Shown: piece after piece, positions 41,726 through 49,631 of the stretch | Position numbering within the stretch: the stretch's first letter is position 1 | Layout: every line of letters begins with the position of its first letter | NCBI GenBank assembly: GCA_964548225.1 | Contig: CAZJQP010000005.1 | Location: 51,210-115,209, forward strand | Length of the DNA: 64,000 bases | Direction: 5' to 3' | DNA from: CALMEH01 sp964548225 | GTDB lineage: Bacteria > Acidobacteriota > Blastocatellia > Pyrinomonadales > Pyrinomonadaceae | Notes under the pieces: model-generated | Databases searched by the model: none | The model's input: the letters and a program-made list of their open reading frames with translations, nothing else | What the model was told of the DNA's origin: nothing | Program-made: the position numbers and the translations under genes

Positions 41726-41998
41726 ATGATTATGGACAATAAAATTCGCTGTCAGAGTTGCGGAATGCCGCTTTCGGCAGAATTTGGCAATCTTGGGACA
41801 AACGCTGACGGCTCAAATACACAGGAATTTTGCTCGTTTTGCTTTGCGGACGGCAATTTTACGAATCCGCATCAAACGATGGAAGAAATGATTCAGAGTT
41901 CGATTGAAAATATGACGGCGGATTTGCAAATGCCGCTCGAACAGGCGACAAATCTGGCAAATTCGTTTATCCCGACGCTCAAACGCTGGCAAAACTGA
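41726..41998 (+). CDS. Small zinc-ribbon protein
   Basis: A 90-residue protein with a putative zinc ribbon: CQSCGMPL near the N-terminus, then FCSFCFADG about 25 residues later (CxxC twice). NPHQTMEEMI follows, with a helical C-terminal half ending TLKRW. This matches the small zinc-ribbon family often found as stand-alone transcription-regulator-like proteins. A second ATG two codons later (41732) is possible. The same frame is open far upstream, but only as a shadow of the previous gene. Confidence 0.8.
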   Translation: MIMDNKIRCQSCGMPLSAEFGNLGTNADGSNTQEFCSFCFADGNFTNPHQTMEEMIQSSIENMTADLQMPLEQATNLANSFIPTLKRWQN

Positions 41999-42045
41999 AT
42001 CTAAAAAACTTTTCCGGCGAATTTTGACTTTGAGAAGTCAAAATT

Positions 42046-42711
42046 ATGAAAAAAGTTCTAAAAAAAATTGCACTTGTTCTCATTGCAGTAATAATTTTGC
42101 TGTCCGTTTGGATTGCGTTTGATTTGTATTCGCCGCATAAAGTTGATATTCGTGAGTTTGACGCGGACGAAATTGCGCGGCTCGATACGGCGATGTGGCG
42201 TTCGTATTATTCCAAAGAACGCCTGAAATTGTTTTCGCAGTTGGGCGAAACTTTGGAGAAACAATACAAAGTGCGGTTTTGGCGGCGACAATTGATGGCG
42301 TTTTACGCGGCGAAATCGGCGTTTGTTTTCAAAGACGGCAAATCGCGCGAAGATTACGAAAAAGCTCTGCCCGATTTGGAAAAATTTTACAGTGAAATCC
42401 GCGACATCAGCACGACGGATTTTGATGTCAAACGCGCTTCGCTTTTAGAACTGGAATGGTGGATTGTCCACCGCCAACGCGCAAATTATAAAGACGGCGA
42501 CCTTGCAAACGCTTTGGCTGATGCGGCTTCTGCGCTTTACAATGTGCCGAAAGAGAAATTTCTTGAATACGGAAAATATCGCGCCGATGCAATGAAAATC
42601 CGCGATACCAAAGCCGAATCGGGTGGCGTGAGCGAGGAAGATTGGCAAAAAATTGATGAACTTTTGCATCTTTCTTGGCGTTCATTGCATACGGCTGTGA
42701 ATATGAAATAG
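42046..42711 (+). CDS. Hypothetical membrane-anchored protein
   Basis: A 221-residue protein with one N-terminal transmembrane segment (residues 8-26, IALVLIAVIILLSVWIAFD) and a soluble, mostly helical remainder. Repeated aromatic and charged stretches include TAMWRSYYSKERLKLFSQL, FWRRQLMAFYAAKSAF and LELEWWIVHRQRANYKDG. I do not recognise the family. It is likely exposed to the periplasm. It precedes the methyltransferase gene, from which a heptamer palindrome separates it. Confidence 0.65.
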   Translation: MKKVLKKIALVLIAVIILLSVWIAFDLYSPHKVDIREFDADEIARLDTAMWRSYYSKERLKLFSQLGETLEKQYKVRFWRRQLMAFYAAKSAFVFKDGKSREDYEKALPDLEKFYSEIRDISTTDFDVKRASLLELEWWIVHRQRANYKDGDLANALADAASALYNVPKEKFLEYGKYRADAMKIRDTKAESGGVSEEDWQKIDELLHLSWRSLHTAVNMK

Positions 42712-42715
42712 AATT

Positions 42716-42787
42716 TGGTTTTTGGTCTTTGGTTTTTGGTCTTTGGTTTTTGATTTTCCAAAGACCAAAAACCAAAGACCAAAGACT
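42716..42787 (+). terminator. GGTTTTT/GGTCTTT heptamer palindrome between two genes
   Basis: The array of GGTTTTT and GGTCTTT heptamers is followed by its reverse complement. 42725-42746 pairs perfectly with 42758-42779 over 22 bp, with an 11-nt loop. It fills the 84-bp gap between two plus-strand genes. It shares words and period with 32518-32590. A terminator role is possible but no T-run follows the stem. Confidence 0.75.
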
Positions 42788-42795
42788 ATCTATAA

Positions 42796-43788
42796 ATGAA
42801 AGAAAAACTTTTAGATTTACTCGCTTGTCCGAGTTGCGGCGGCGATATTTTGTTGGCTTACGCGAGCAAATACGAAGAAAAAGAAATTATCGAAGCGATT
42901 TTGTCGTGCAAAAAATGTTCGCGTGAATATAAGGTCGAGCGCGGCGTTCCGCGTTTTGCAGATTTAGAAAAAATCGAAGAAGACAAAGCCGAAACCGCCG
43001 AAAATTTCGGTTGGCAATGGACGCATTTTACTCAAGAAGACGAAAAATATGCCGAACAATTCTTAGGTTGGCTGCAACCCGTCAAACCTGAATTTTTCAA
43101 GGACAAAATCGTTCTCGAAGGCGGTTGCGGCAAAGGTCGGCATACGAGTTTGGCGGCGAATTGGGGCGCAAAAGAAGTTGTCGGAATTGATTTGAGCATC
43201 GCTGTTGAATCAGCGTTTCAAGCTACGAAACACTTGCCGAATGTCCATATAATTCAAGCCGATATTTTCAAACTTCCTTTGAAAAAAGCGTTTGATTATG
43301 CGTTCAGCGTTGGCGTTTTGCATCACACGCCTGACCCGAAAAAATCGTTTTTGTCGCTCGCCTCGAAAGTGAAAAAAGGCGGCGCAATTTCGGCTTGGGT
43401 TTATGGCGCGGAAAATAACGAATGGATTACGCGCTACGTCAATCCGATACGCGAAGGTTTTACATCGAAAATCAATCAGCCGACGCTTTACCAACTTTCA
43501 AAACTTCCAACACTCGGTGTTTTTCTCGCCTCAAAACTGATCTACAAACCGCTTAACAAAGGCGCGAAACCGCTTGCGAACAAACTTTTTTACAACGATT
43601 ATCTCAACCATCTCGGCACATTCGGCTGGCGCGAACAGCACAACATCGTCTTCGACCATCTAGTTGCGCCGACCGCTTTTTATATTTCTAAAGATGAATT
43701 TGAAACGTGGTGGAAGGAAGTTGAGGCGCAAAATGTCGAGATTTTATGGCATAATCAAAATAGTTGGTGTGGATTTGGACAATTATGA
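42796..43788 (+). CDS. SAM-dependent methyltransferase with N-terminal zinc-binding Trm112-like domain
   Basis: A 330-residue protein. The first 60 residues are Trm112/DUF343-like (LLDLLACPSCGGD, then CKKCSREYKVERGVPRF), a zinc-binding fold. The methyltransferase domain follows with motif I VLEGGCGKGRHT, the acidic VVGIDLS, NVHIIQADIF and FSVGVLHHTPDPKKS. This architecture is common in glycan- or lipid-modifying methyltransferases. Its stop overlaps the start of the next gene (ATGA). It belongs to a plus-strand group with a second methyltransferase, a GT2 enzyme and asparagine synthase, suggesting surface-glycan synthesis. Confidence 0.87.
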   Translation: MKEKLLDLLACPSCGGDILLAYASKYEEKEIIEAILSCKKCSREYKVERGVPRFADLEKIEEDKAETAENFGWQWTHFTQEDEKYAEQFLGWLQPVKPEFFKDKIVLEGGCGKGRHTSLAANWGAKEVVGIDLSIAVESAFQATKHLPNVHIIQADIFKLPLKKAFDYAFSVGVLHHTPDPKKSFLSLASKVKKGGAISAWVYGAENNEWITRYVNPIREGFTSKINQPTLYQLSKLPTLGVFLASKLIYKPLNKGAKPLANKLFYNDYLNHLGTFGWREQHNIVFDHLVAPTAFYISKDEFETWWKEVEAQNVEILWHNQNSWCGFGQL

Positions 43789-44429
43789 AATGGGATAAAA
43801 AAATAAAGAAAAAGTATCGCAAATCAATCGAAGAGGCTTTTGATGTGATGTTGGAAAAAGGAACGCCGCAGCAAAAGCGCATAATGAAACAGATTTACGA
43901 CTCGAATATGACTGTGCAATGTTTGCCTGTGAGCATTATTCACGCTTCGGGAAACACCGGCGTGATTAATAATTCGGCGACGAATGAAAGAATTGAATCG
44001 GAGCGTTTGAGTTTAAATGAGGCTTTGGGCGAAGTTTATATTACGATTGCCGAAGAAACGATTGACACGGGTTTTCAGCGCGGTTGTGAAGGAACTTTCA
44101 TTCACGAAGGTCAACACGCCTTTGATTTTGCGCGGGTTATCGAAAGTTTTTCAAACACGGACGTAAATCCTTTGAGCGTTTTCGATCCGACACTTTATGA
44201 ACTCGAATGGGCGGCGCATAAAACTTCGGGCGAATATATGCTGCAAATCGGCAAAGACGAATATTTGCAGGAAGGACTTGATTTGATGATTCTCGGCAAA
44301 GACGGAAGCGGCAAAATCTTCGTCAGCGACGAAGGCATCAAACGCCGTCTGCGCGAAAGTTACGGTTTGGAGGAAAACGGCAATCAAGGAAGTCTGGCGA
44401 GCCAACTTGCAGGTTTAAGACAAAGATAA
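43785..44429 (+). CDS. Putative metallopeptidase-like protein (HExxH)
   Basis: A 214-residue protein of unknown family. The key feature is TFIHEGQHAFDFA, an HExxH zinc motif at about residue 107. It is followed about 35 residues later by LYELEWAAHKTSGEY, in which a Glu could be the third ligand, as in gluzincins. No signal peptide is seen. The N-terminus is strongly basic. The start at 43785 overlaps the previous stop by ATGA. Peptidase activity is inferred from the motif only. Confidence 0.6.
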   Translation: MKWDKKIKKKYRKSIEEAFDVMLEKGTPQQKRIMKQIYDSNMTVQCLPVSIIHASGNTGVINNSATNERIESERLSLNEALGEVYITIAEETIDTGFQRGCEGTFIHEGQHAFDFARVIESFSNTDVNPLSVFDPTLYELEWAAHKTSGEYMLQIGKDEYLQEGLDLMILGKDGSGKIFVSDEGIKRRLRESYGLEENGNQGSLASQLAGLRQR

Positions 44430-44436
44430 AAGTTTT

Positions 44437-44564
44437 GAGTCCCGACTTCAGTCGGCGCAAACGCGAGCGAAGCGAGGCGTTTGCCTGACGTTGGCAAACT
44501 TGAATATTAATTAGCACAAGACCGCTTCGCTTCGCTGGCGGTTTGCCGTCTAAAGACGGGACTC
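44437..44564. repeat. Imperfect palindromic element with two nested mini-hairpins
   Basis: The outer ends GAGTCCCG (44437-44444) and CGGGACTC (44557-44564) are inverted. Just inside, each arm forms its own hairpin: CCGACTTCAGTCGG on the left and CCGTCTAAAGACGG on the right. The two differ at positions that keep each hairpin paired. Both arms also carry the word GCGAAGCGA. It lies between the HExxH gene and the second methyltransferase gene. It is like the 1-149 element in plan. Confidence 0.65.
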
Positions 44565-44578
44565 AGAACAAAGAATTT

Positions 44579-45340
44579 ATGAGCGCGACACTTTCAAAAG
44601 AAATGGAGCAACACACCTACGGCATTATGAACGATGTCGAGGACAAGCATTGGTGGTTCGTCGGTCGCCGTGCGATTTTGGAAGAATTTTTACGGCAAAT
44701 TGTTTCAGCATTCAGCATTCAGCATTCAGCATTCAGCATTCTTGATGTTGGTTGCGGAACGGGCGCAAATCTGGAGATGTTAGCCCAATTCGGTGAAGCG
44801 GAAGGCGTTGACGTTTCGGACGATGCGTTGGAATTTTGCCGCAAGAAAGGTCTGAAGGTTCATAAAGGCTTAGCGGAAAAATTGCCGTTTGCGGACGAAA
44901 GTTTTGAAGTTGTAACCGCGCTCGATGTCGTGGAGCATTTGGACGATGACGTTGCCGGACTCAAAGAAATGCACCGAGTTTTGAAAACGGGCGGCAAAAC
45001 CTTGATTTTCGTTCCGGCGTTTATGTGGCTTTGGGGTGTGCAGGACGACATTTCAAATCATCGGATTCGCTACACGAAAGCGCAAATCGTCGAAAGGTTA
45101 AAGCAAGCCGGATTTGAAATCGAACGCGCAACCTACGCGAATTGGACGTTTTTCGCGCCAATCTTAGCAGGCAGAACTTTGATGAAAATTACCGGAATCA
45201 AACCTGAATCCGAAAATAACGTCAATGTTTCCGCCTTGAACGGCGTTTTCGGCAAACTGTTCAGCGCGGAAAGGTTTTGGTTGAAACGCGCAAACTTTCC
45301 GTTCGGCGTTTCGATTGTGATTGTCGCAAAAAAGAATTAA
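44579..45340 (+). CDS. Class I SAM-dependent methyltransferase
   Basis: A 253-residue methyltransferase. After an N-terminal region (EDKHWWFVGRRAILEEFL), motif I is LDVGCGTGANLEML, then AEGVDVSDDALEFC, FEVVTALDVVEHLDDD and GKTLIFVPAFMWLW. The start at 44579 avoids reading 12 residues of the upstream palindrome. The segment FSIQHSAFSI just before motif I is coded by a five-unit ATTCAGC repeat (44703-44740) and looks inserted. The two C-terminal hydrophobic stretches are common in glycan-pathway methyltransferases. It is followed by a 21-nt repeat array. Confidence 0.87.
   Translation: MSATLSKEMEQHTYGIMNDVEDKHWWFVGRRAILEEFLRQIVSAFSIQHSAFSILDVGCGTGANLEMLAQFGEAEGVDVSDDALEFCRKKGLKVHKGLAEKLPFADESFEVVTALDVVEHLDDDVAGLKEMHRVLKTGGKTLIFVPAFMWLWGVQDDISNHRIRYTKAQIVERLKQAGFEIERATYANWTFFAPILAGRTLMKITGIKPESENNVNVSALNGVFGKLFSAERFWLKRANFPFGVSIVIVAKKN
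44703..44740. repeat. ATTCAGC heptamer repeat inside a methyltransferase gene
   Basis: Five copies of ATTCAGC (the first is TTTCAGC) lie in frame and code for FSIQHSAFSI immediately before methyltransferase motif I. The same unit, in the same peptide form, occurs inside truB. Confidence 0.85.
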
Positions 45341-45363
45341 AACGTAACTATTGTGAATCGCTT

Positions 45364-45657
45364 CGTGCAAACAAACAGACGGTTTGTGCGTGCAGACAAA
45401 TGATTCGTGCGGACTGAAAAACCTTTTGTGCAAAGAGGAATTTCATTTGTGCAATCATCAGAGTCGGTTGTGCAATCAACAAAATCGGTTGTGCAATCAA
45501 CAAAATCGGCTGTGCAATGAGCAGAATCGGCTGTGCAATGAGGATATTCAGCCGTGCAATGAGGATATTCAGCCGTGCAATTAACAAAATCGGCTGTGCA
45601 ATGACCAGAGCCAACCGTGCAATTAACAAAATCGGTTGGGCAAATAGGAAAAAAGTC
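45364..45657. repeat. Fourteen-unit tandem repeat, period exactly 21 nt
   Basis: Fourteen successive 21-nt units each begin with a conserved YGTGCAA heptamer, followed by 14 variable bases. Units 5-8, 11 and 13 share CAATCAACAAAATCGG-like sequence. The period never slips. Both strands stay open in one frame (plus strand LCNQQNR heptads, minus strand LIAQPIL heptads), as expected when 21 is divisible by 3. There is no ribosome binding site. It fills the 333-bp gap between the methyltransferase and GT2 genes. No CRISPR-like spacers are present. Confidence 0.85.
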
Positions 45658-45673
45658 GCGTAACAGCTAAATT

Positions 45674-46666
45674 ATGGCTTTGACAAAGACAAAAACTTTA
45701 AGTATTGAGAAGATAAAAGATGCGCCGGAACTGTCGCTTTTTCTGCCTGTTCTGGATGAAGAAGAAAATCTCCGCCCGATGCACGCGAAGATTCGGGAAG
45801 CGTTGGAAACTTTAGGCAAAACGGCGGAAGTTATCTACGTTGACGACGGTTCGACCGATTCGAGTTTAAAGATTTTACGCGAACTCGCGGCGGAAGACGA
45901 GCGTGTGCGTGTGATTTCGCTCCGAAGAAATTATGGACAAACCGCTGCGATGAGTGCGGGAATTGATGCCGCAAAAGGCGAAATTTTGATTCCGATGGAC
46001 GCGGATTTGCAAAACGACCCGAAAGACATTGCGCGTCTGCTCGATAAATTAAACGAAGGTTATGACGTAGTTTCCGGCTGGCGCAAAAACCGTCAGGACA
46101 AACTAATTTCGCGCAAACTCCCGTCGCAAATCGCCAACAAAATTATCTCGTGGATTGGCGGCGTTCATCTGCACGATTACGGTTGTAGCTTAAAAGCCTA
46201 TCGCCGCGAAGTTATTCAAGATGTTCGTTTATATGGAGAAATGCACCGTTTTATCCCGATTTACGCGAGTTGGGCAGGCGCAAGAGTTACCGAAATTCCC
46301 GTTGACCATCACGCACGGACAATGGGCAAGTCGAAATACGGAATTTCGCGCACCATCAAAGTCGTTTTCGATTTGATGACGATAAAATTTATGGCTTCGT
46401 ATCAAACGAAACCGATTTACGTCTTCGGCACATTCGGAATGATTGCGTTTTTTCTCTCGATTTTCGCCGGAATTTGGTCTTTCGTCTTAAAATTCATTTA
46501 CGGCGTGTCGTTCATCTTAACTCCTTTACCCGTCATTGCAATCGTGCTGTTTGCAATCTCTATGCAGTTTTTCTTAATGGGTTTATTAGCCGAAATGCTC
46601 GTGCGAACCTATCACGAATCGCAAGATAAAACAATCTATGCCGTGCGCGAGAAGATTGGTTTTTAA
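45674..46666 (+). CDS. Family 2 glycosyltransferase, dolichol/undecaprenyl-phosphate sugar transferase type
   Basis: A 330-residue GT2 enzyme of the DPM1/GtrB/ArnC type, which transfers a sugar from a nucleotide to a polyprenyl phosphate. The GT-A domain has LSLFLPVLDEEENL, VIYVDDGSTDSSL, ILIPMDADLQNDP (DxD) and DVVSGWRKNRQD. HDYGCSLKAYRREV is diagnostic. Two C-terminal transmembrane helices (about 240-262 and 275-310) anchor it. With the neighbouring methyltransferases, asparagine synthase and the GT-C-like protein, it fits lipid-linked surface-glycan synthesis. Confidence 0.92.
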   Translation: MALTKTKTLSIEKIKDAPELSLFLPVLDEEENLRPMHAKIREALETLGKTAEVIYVDDGSTDSSLKILRELAAEDERVRVISLRRNYGQTAAMSAGIDAAKGEILIPMDADLQNDPKDIARLLDKLNEGYDVVSGWRKNRQDKLISRKLPSQIANKIISWIGGVHLHDYGCSLKAYRREVIQDVRLYGEMHRFIPIYASWAGARVTEIPVDHHARTMGKSKYGISRTIKVVFDLMTIKFMASYQTKPIYVFGTFGMIAFFLSIFAGIWSFVLKFIYGVSFILTPLPVIAIVLFAISMQFFLMGLLAEMLVRTYHESQDKTIYAVREKIGF

Positions 46667-46680
46667 AACATAGGTGCTTT

Positions 46681-47205
46681 ATGAAATTCCTTTTAGCAAC
46701 AATTTTGATTTTAAGTTTTTCCTTGCCTTTCTTTTCACAGGTAAGCGGTCAAACTGACAATTTTCGGTTAGTTAAGACAAAACCAAGCGCATACATTTCA
46801 TTTGAAAAATTCGGAATGCGGAAACCGCGTTATCAAAGTGAAAGTGATAAAGGAATCTGGATGCGCTTTCATAATAATACTAAGTGGAATCTAACTGTTA
46901 ACACATTGGCTTGTCGAGATATTCAGGAAGAATGTCTTCTTTTTTATGAAGTTGCTCGAATGACTAATGTTGAATTAAAAATTTCAGAATCGGAAATACC
47001 AATCGGTTATCGTATGGCTCACGTTAGCTCGGAACAAACTGTTCCTTCGGGAAAATCCGTTCTTTTTAGCATTCCAAAGGAACATCTTGCTGAAGGGCTT
47101 TATATTAGTTTGAATTTTAGTTATGAGTGGGAATCAACTGGCGGTGGTTATATTTATCACACAGTCCATTTTTACTCAGCAGATTTGCCGAAAGAAGATA
47201 AGTAG
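46681..47205 (+). CDS. Hypothetical exported protein
   Basis: A 174-residue protein with a clear signal peptide (residues 1-22, LATILILSFSLPFFSQVSGQ) and a beta-rich mature part. The mature region has WMRFHNNTKWNLTVN, VPSGKSVLFSIPKEHL and YIYHTVHFYSADLP, suggesting an immunoglobulin-like sandwich with Cys pairs (ACRDIQEECLL). I do not recognise the family. AGGTG lies just upstream of the ATG. Its stop directly abuts the asparagine synthase start, so the two are probably cotranscribed. Confidence 0.65.
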   Translation: MKFLLATILILSFSLPFFSQVSGQTDNFRLVKTKPSAYISFEKFGMRKPRYQSESDKGIWMRFHNNTKWNLTVNTLACRDIQEECLLFYEVARMTNVELKISESEIPIGYRMAHVSSEQTVPSGKSVLFSIPKEHLAEGLYISLNFSYEWESTGGGYIYHTVHFYSADLPKEDK

Positions 47206-49095
47206 ATGTGCGGAATTACAGGTTGGATAAATTTAGAAATTAAATCTTCACAAAACAGTGAAGCCGTTTTGCATTTGATGTGTGAGCGGATGAGGCATCG
47301 CGGACCGGATTCGGAAGGTTTGTGGACTGATGAAACGGTTGCGCTCGGAATGCGGCGGCTTTCGGTGATTGATTTGCACACGGGCGAACAGCCGTTTTTT
47401 TCGGAAGATAAATCCGTTGTCGTGATGATGAACGGCGAGCTTTATAATTTTCGTGAAGTTCGCGCTCGCTTGGAAAAACGCGGATATAAATTTAAAACAA
47501 ACTCCGATACCGAGATTTTGCCGCATCTTTACGAAGAATACGGCGAAGCGATGCTCGATGAAATCAACGGAATGTTTGCGTTTGCTTTGTGGGACAAACG
47601 CAAACAAAAACTTCTGATTGCTCGTGATAAATTCGGCGAAAAACCGCTTTATTACGGCGTGTTTGATGGCAAACTTATTTTCGCTTCCGAGCCGAAAGTT
47701 TTGCTGGCAAATGCTTCGGTCAAAGCTGAAATAAATTTGGATTCTTTGCGTTCGTTTCTTTCGTTCGACTACGTTCCCGCGCCAAATTCGATTTACAAAG
47801 GAATTTCAAAACTTCCCGCCGCGCATTTTTTGACAGTCGAAAAAGGTGAAATCAAAACGCGAAGATATTGGAATCTGATTTGGGAAAAGAAGGAAACGAA
47901 ATCGCTCGAAAAATCAGCCGAAGAATTGCGCGAACTGCTTGCCGATGCTGTCAGAATGCGGCTTGTCGCTGATGTTCCGCTCGGAATTTTGCTTTCGGGC
48001 GGCGTTGATTCTTCGACGGTGGCGGCGTTTGCGACGCAGTTTTCGAGCGAAAAGGTGAAGACTTTTTCAATCGGTTTTGAGGAAGATTCGTTTGACGAAT
48101 CTAAGTATGCGCGAATGGTCGCAAATCATCTCGGAACGGAGCATTACGAAGATAAATTAAGCGTCGAAAAGGCGGCGGATTTGATTTCGGAAATTGGAAC
48201 TTGGCTCGATGAACCGATGTCGGACGGCTCTTTGATTCCGACTTTTCTGTTGTCGCGGTTTGTTCGCAAACACGTTACAGTCGCGCTCGGCGGTGATGGC
48301 GGCGATGAGGTTTTTGCAGGTTATCCGATGTATTTCGGGCATAAAGTCGCCAATTTTTACAGTAAAATTCCGCGTGTTTTTAGAAATAATTTAATCGAGC
48401 CGATTGTCAATAATCTTCCAGTTTCCAACAAAAATCTGTCATTTGATTACAAAGCCAAACGCTTTGTCCGCGCTTCACATTATGATTTGGTTACGCGCCA
48501 TCATTCATGGTTCGGCTCGTTTTCGATTGACGAGCAACAAAGCCTTTTATCGAAAGACGTTTTAGCCGAAACTTCAAACGACATATACAAAGGCGCGAAA
48601 GATTTATTGCAAATTTGCGATGCGACGAATGAAATTGAACAGATGCAATTTCTCGATATGAATTTTTATATGGCGGAAGATATTTTGACGAAGGTTGACC
48701 GCGCTTCGATGGCAGTTTCGCTCGAAGTTCGTGCGCCTTTTCTCGATCCGCGAGTAGCACAATTTGCCGCACAAATTCCGCTTGAATATAAATTAAAAGG
48801 CAATAAAGGAAAATATATTTTGAAAAAAGCCGTCGCGCCTTTGCTTCCGAAAGAAATTTTAGACCGTCCGAAAAAAGGTTTCGGAATTCCGATTGCCGAA
48901 TGGCTTAAAGGAAGATTAAATCCATTGATGCACGATTTGCTTGCACCTGAAAGATTGAAAAATCAAGGTTTGTTTGACGCGGAATTCGTGCAGAAATTGA
49001 TGAAAGAACACGAAACGAATGTTGCAAGTCATCACAAACAGCTTTGGACTTTGCTCGTTTTTCAGCTTTGGGTTGATAATTTTTTGACCGAATAA
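47206..49095 (+). CDS. asnB: Asparagine synthase (glutamine-hydrolysing)
   Basis: AsnB makes asparagine from aspartate, ATP and glutamine; in glycan clusters it often amidates other substrates. The 629-residue protein begins MCGITGWI with Cys2 as the glutaminase nucleophile. It has MRHRGPDSEG, FNGELYNF-like MMNGELYNFREV and GMFAFALWD. The synthetase domain has the PP-loop LLSGGVDSSTVAA and ALGGDGGDEVFAGY. Its position after a GT2 gene suggests an amidotransferase role in surface-polysaccharide synthesis. It begins directly after the previous stop. Its 3' end overlaps the convergent GNAT gene by 34 bp. Confidence 0.93.
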   Translation: MCGITGWINLEIKSSQNSEAVLHLMCERMRHRGPDSEGLWTDETVALGMRRLSVIDLHTGEQPFFSEDKSVVVMMNGELYNFREVRARLEKRGYKFKTNSDTEILPHLYEEYGEAMLDEINGMFAFALWDKRKQKLLIARDKFGEKPLYYGVFDGKLIFASEPKVLLANASVKAEINLDSLRSFLSFDYVPAPNSIYKGISKLPAAHFLTVEKGEIKTRRYWNLIWEKKETKSLEKSAEELRELLADAVRMRLVADVPLGILLSGGVDSSTVAAFATQFSSEKVKTFSIGFEEDSFDESKYARMVANHLGTEHYEDKLSVEKAADLISEIGTWLDEPMSDGSLIPTFLLSRFVRKHVTVALGGDGGDEVFAGYPMYFGHKVANFYSKIPRVFRNNLIEPIVNNLPVSNKNLSFDYKAKRFVRASHYDLVTRHHSWFGSFSIDEQQSLLSKDVLAETSNDIYKGAKDLLQICDATNEIEQMQFLDMNFYMAEDILTKVDRASMAVSLEVRAPFLDPRVAQFAAQIPLEYKLKGNKGKYILKKAVAPLLPKEILDRPKKGFGIPIAEWLKGRLNPLMHDLLAPERLKNQGLFDAEFVQKLMKEHETNVASHHKQLWTLLVFQLWVDNFLTE

Positions 49096-49574
49096 ACCGA
49101 ATATCCACCGTCTTCGTCATATTCGCGGCACAGAAAACTCATTCCGGCTTTCTCAATGACTTTCACGGATTTGAGGTTTTCAATGTCAATGGTCGCAAAA
49201 ACTTCCGGCAAATTTAATTCGTCAAAGCCGAATCGTATCAGACGTTTTGCAATTTCCGTCGCAAAACCTTTGTTCCATTCCTCGGTTTTGAGCATATAAC
49301 TGATTTCCCAATCTTCCGGTTTCGTCGGGCGCGGACGGATTGCCGCGTGTCCGATGTAGCGATTATCATTTTTTGCAAAAACTGCGTAAATCGTAACTTT
49401 GCCGTTCGGATAAAAATCTTCAATGAGTTTTGTCCAAAGTGCTTCCGCTTTTTCGAGCGGAAAAACACCCGTGTCAACGTGCTTCATTACCTTTTCATCG
49501 GTTGAAAGATTAATGAAATCCGTTTTGTTTTCCCCTTCGTATAATTTCAGGCAAAGTCTTTCTGTTTCAAGCAT
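49062..49574 (-). CDS. RimJ/RimL-type GNAT acetyltransferase
   Basis: A 170-residue GNAT of the RimJ/RimL/SpeG-like group. It has LETERLCLKLY at the N-terminus, YIGHAAIRPRP, WEISYMLKTEEWNKGFATEIAKRLIRFGF (the acetyl-CoA binding loop with N-K-G-x-A-T), and VFATIDIENLKSVKVIEKAGMSF, a block typical of the family. The substrate is unknown. It is convergent with asnB and shares its last 34 bp, so there is no room for a terminator between them. A minus-strand terminator lies just upstream of its start. Confidence 0.87.
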   Translation of the reverse strand: MLETERLCLKLYEGENKTDFINLSTDEKVMKHVDTGVFPLEKAEALWTKLIEDFYPNGKVTIYAVFAKNDNRYIGHAAIRPRPTKPEDWEISYMLKTEEWNKGFATEIAKRLIRFGFDELNLPEVFATIDIENLKSVKVIEKAGMSFLCREYDEDGGYSVYSVKKLSTQS

Positions 49575-49584
49575 AAAATAAAAA

Positions 49585-49608
49585 AGCCGATGTTAAAAAA
49601 CACCGGCT
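49585..49608 (-). terminator. Intrinsic terminator of the GWxTD gene
   Basis: On the minus strand AGCCGGTGTT pairs with AACATCGGCT at 9 of 10 positions around a 4-nt loop. The stem is followed by a T-run (reading toward 49575). It sits 23 nt downstream of the GWxTD gene and just upstream of the GNAT start. Confidence 0.8.
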
Positions 49609-49631
49609 CAAATTTGCAAATTCAATCGCAA

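Noticed and set aside
44543..44578. Upstream start of the second methyltransferase
   Set aside because: The 12 extra residues are coded by the palindromic element. The start at 44579 fits better.
45348..45629. Heptad-repeat ORFs on both strands of the 21-nt array (93 aa minus, 66 aa plus)
   Set aside because: Both are open only because the period is a multiple of three. No ribosome binding site or plausible protein domain is present.
45364..45657. CRISPR array
   Set aside because: Units are contiguous 21-nt repeats without unique spacers, there are no flanking cas genes, and the conserved part is only about 7 nt.
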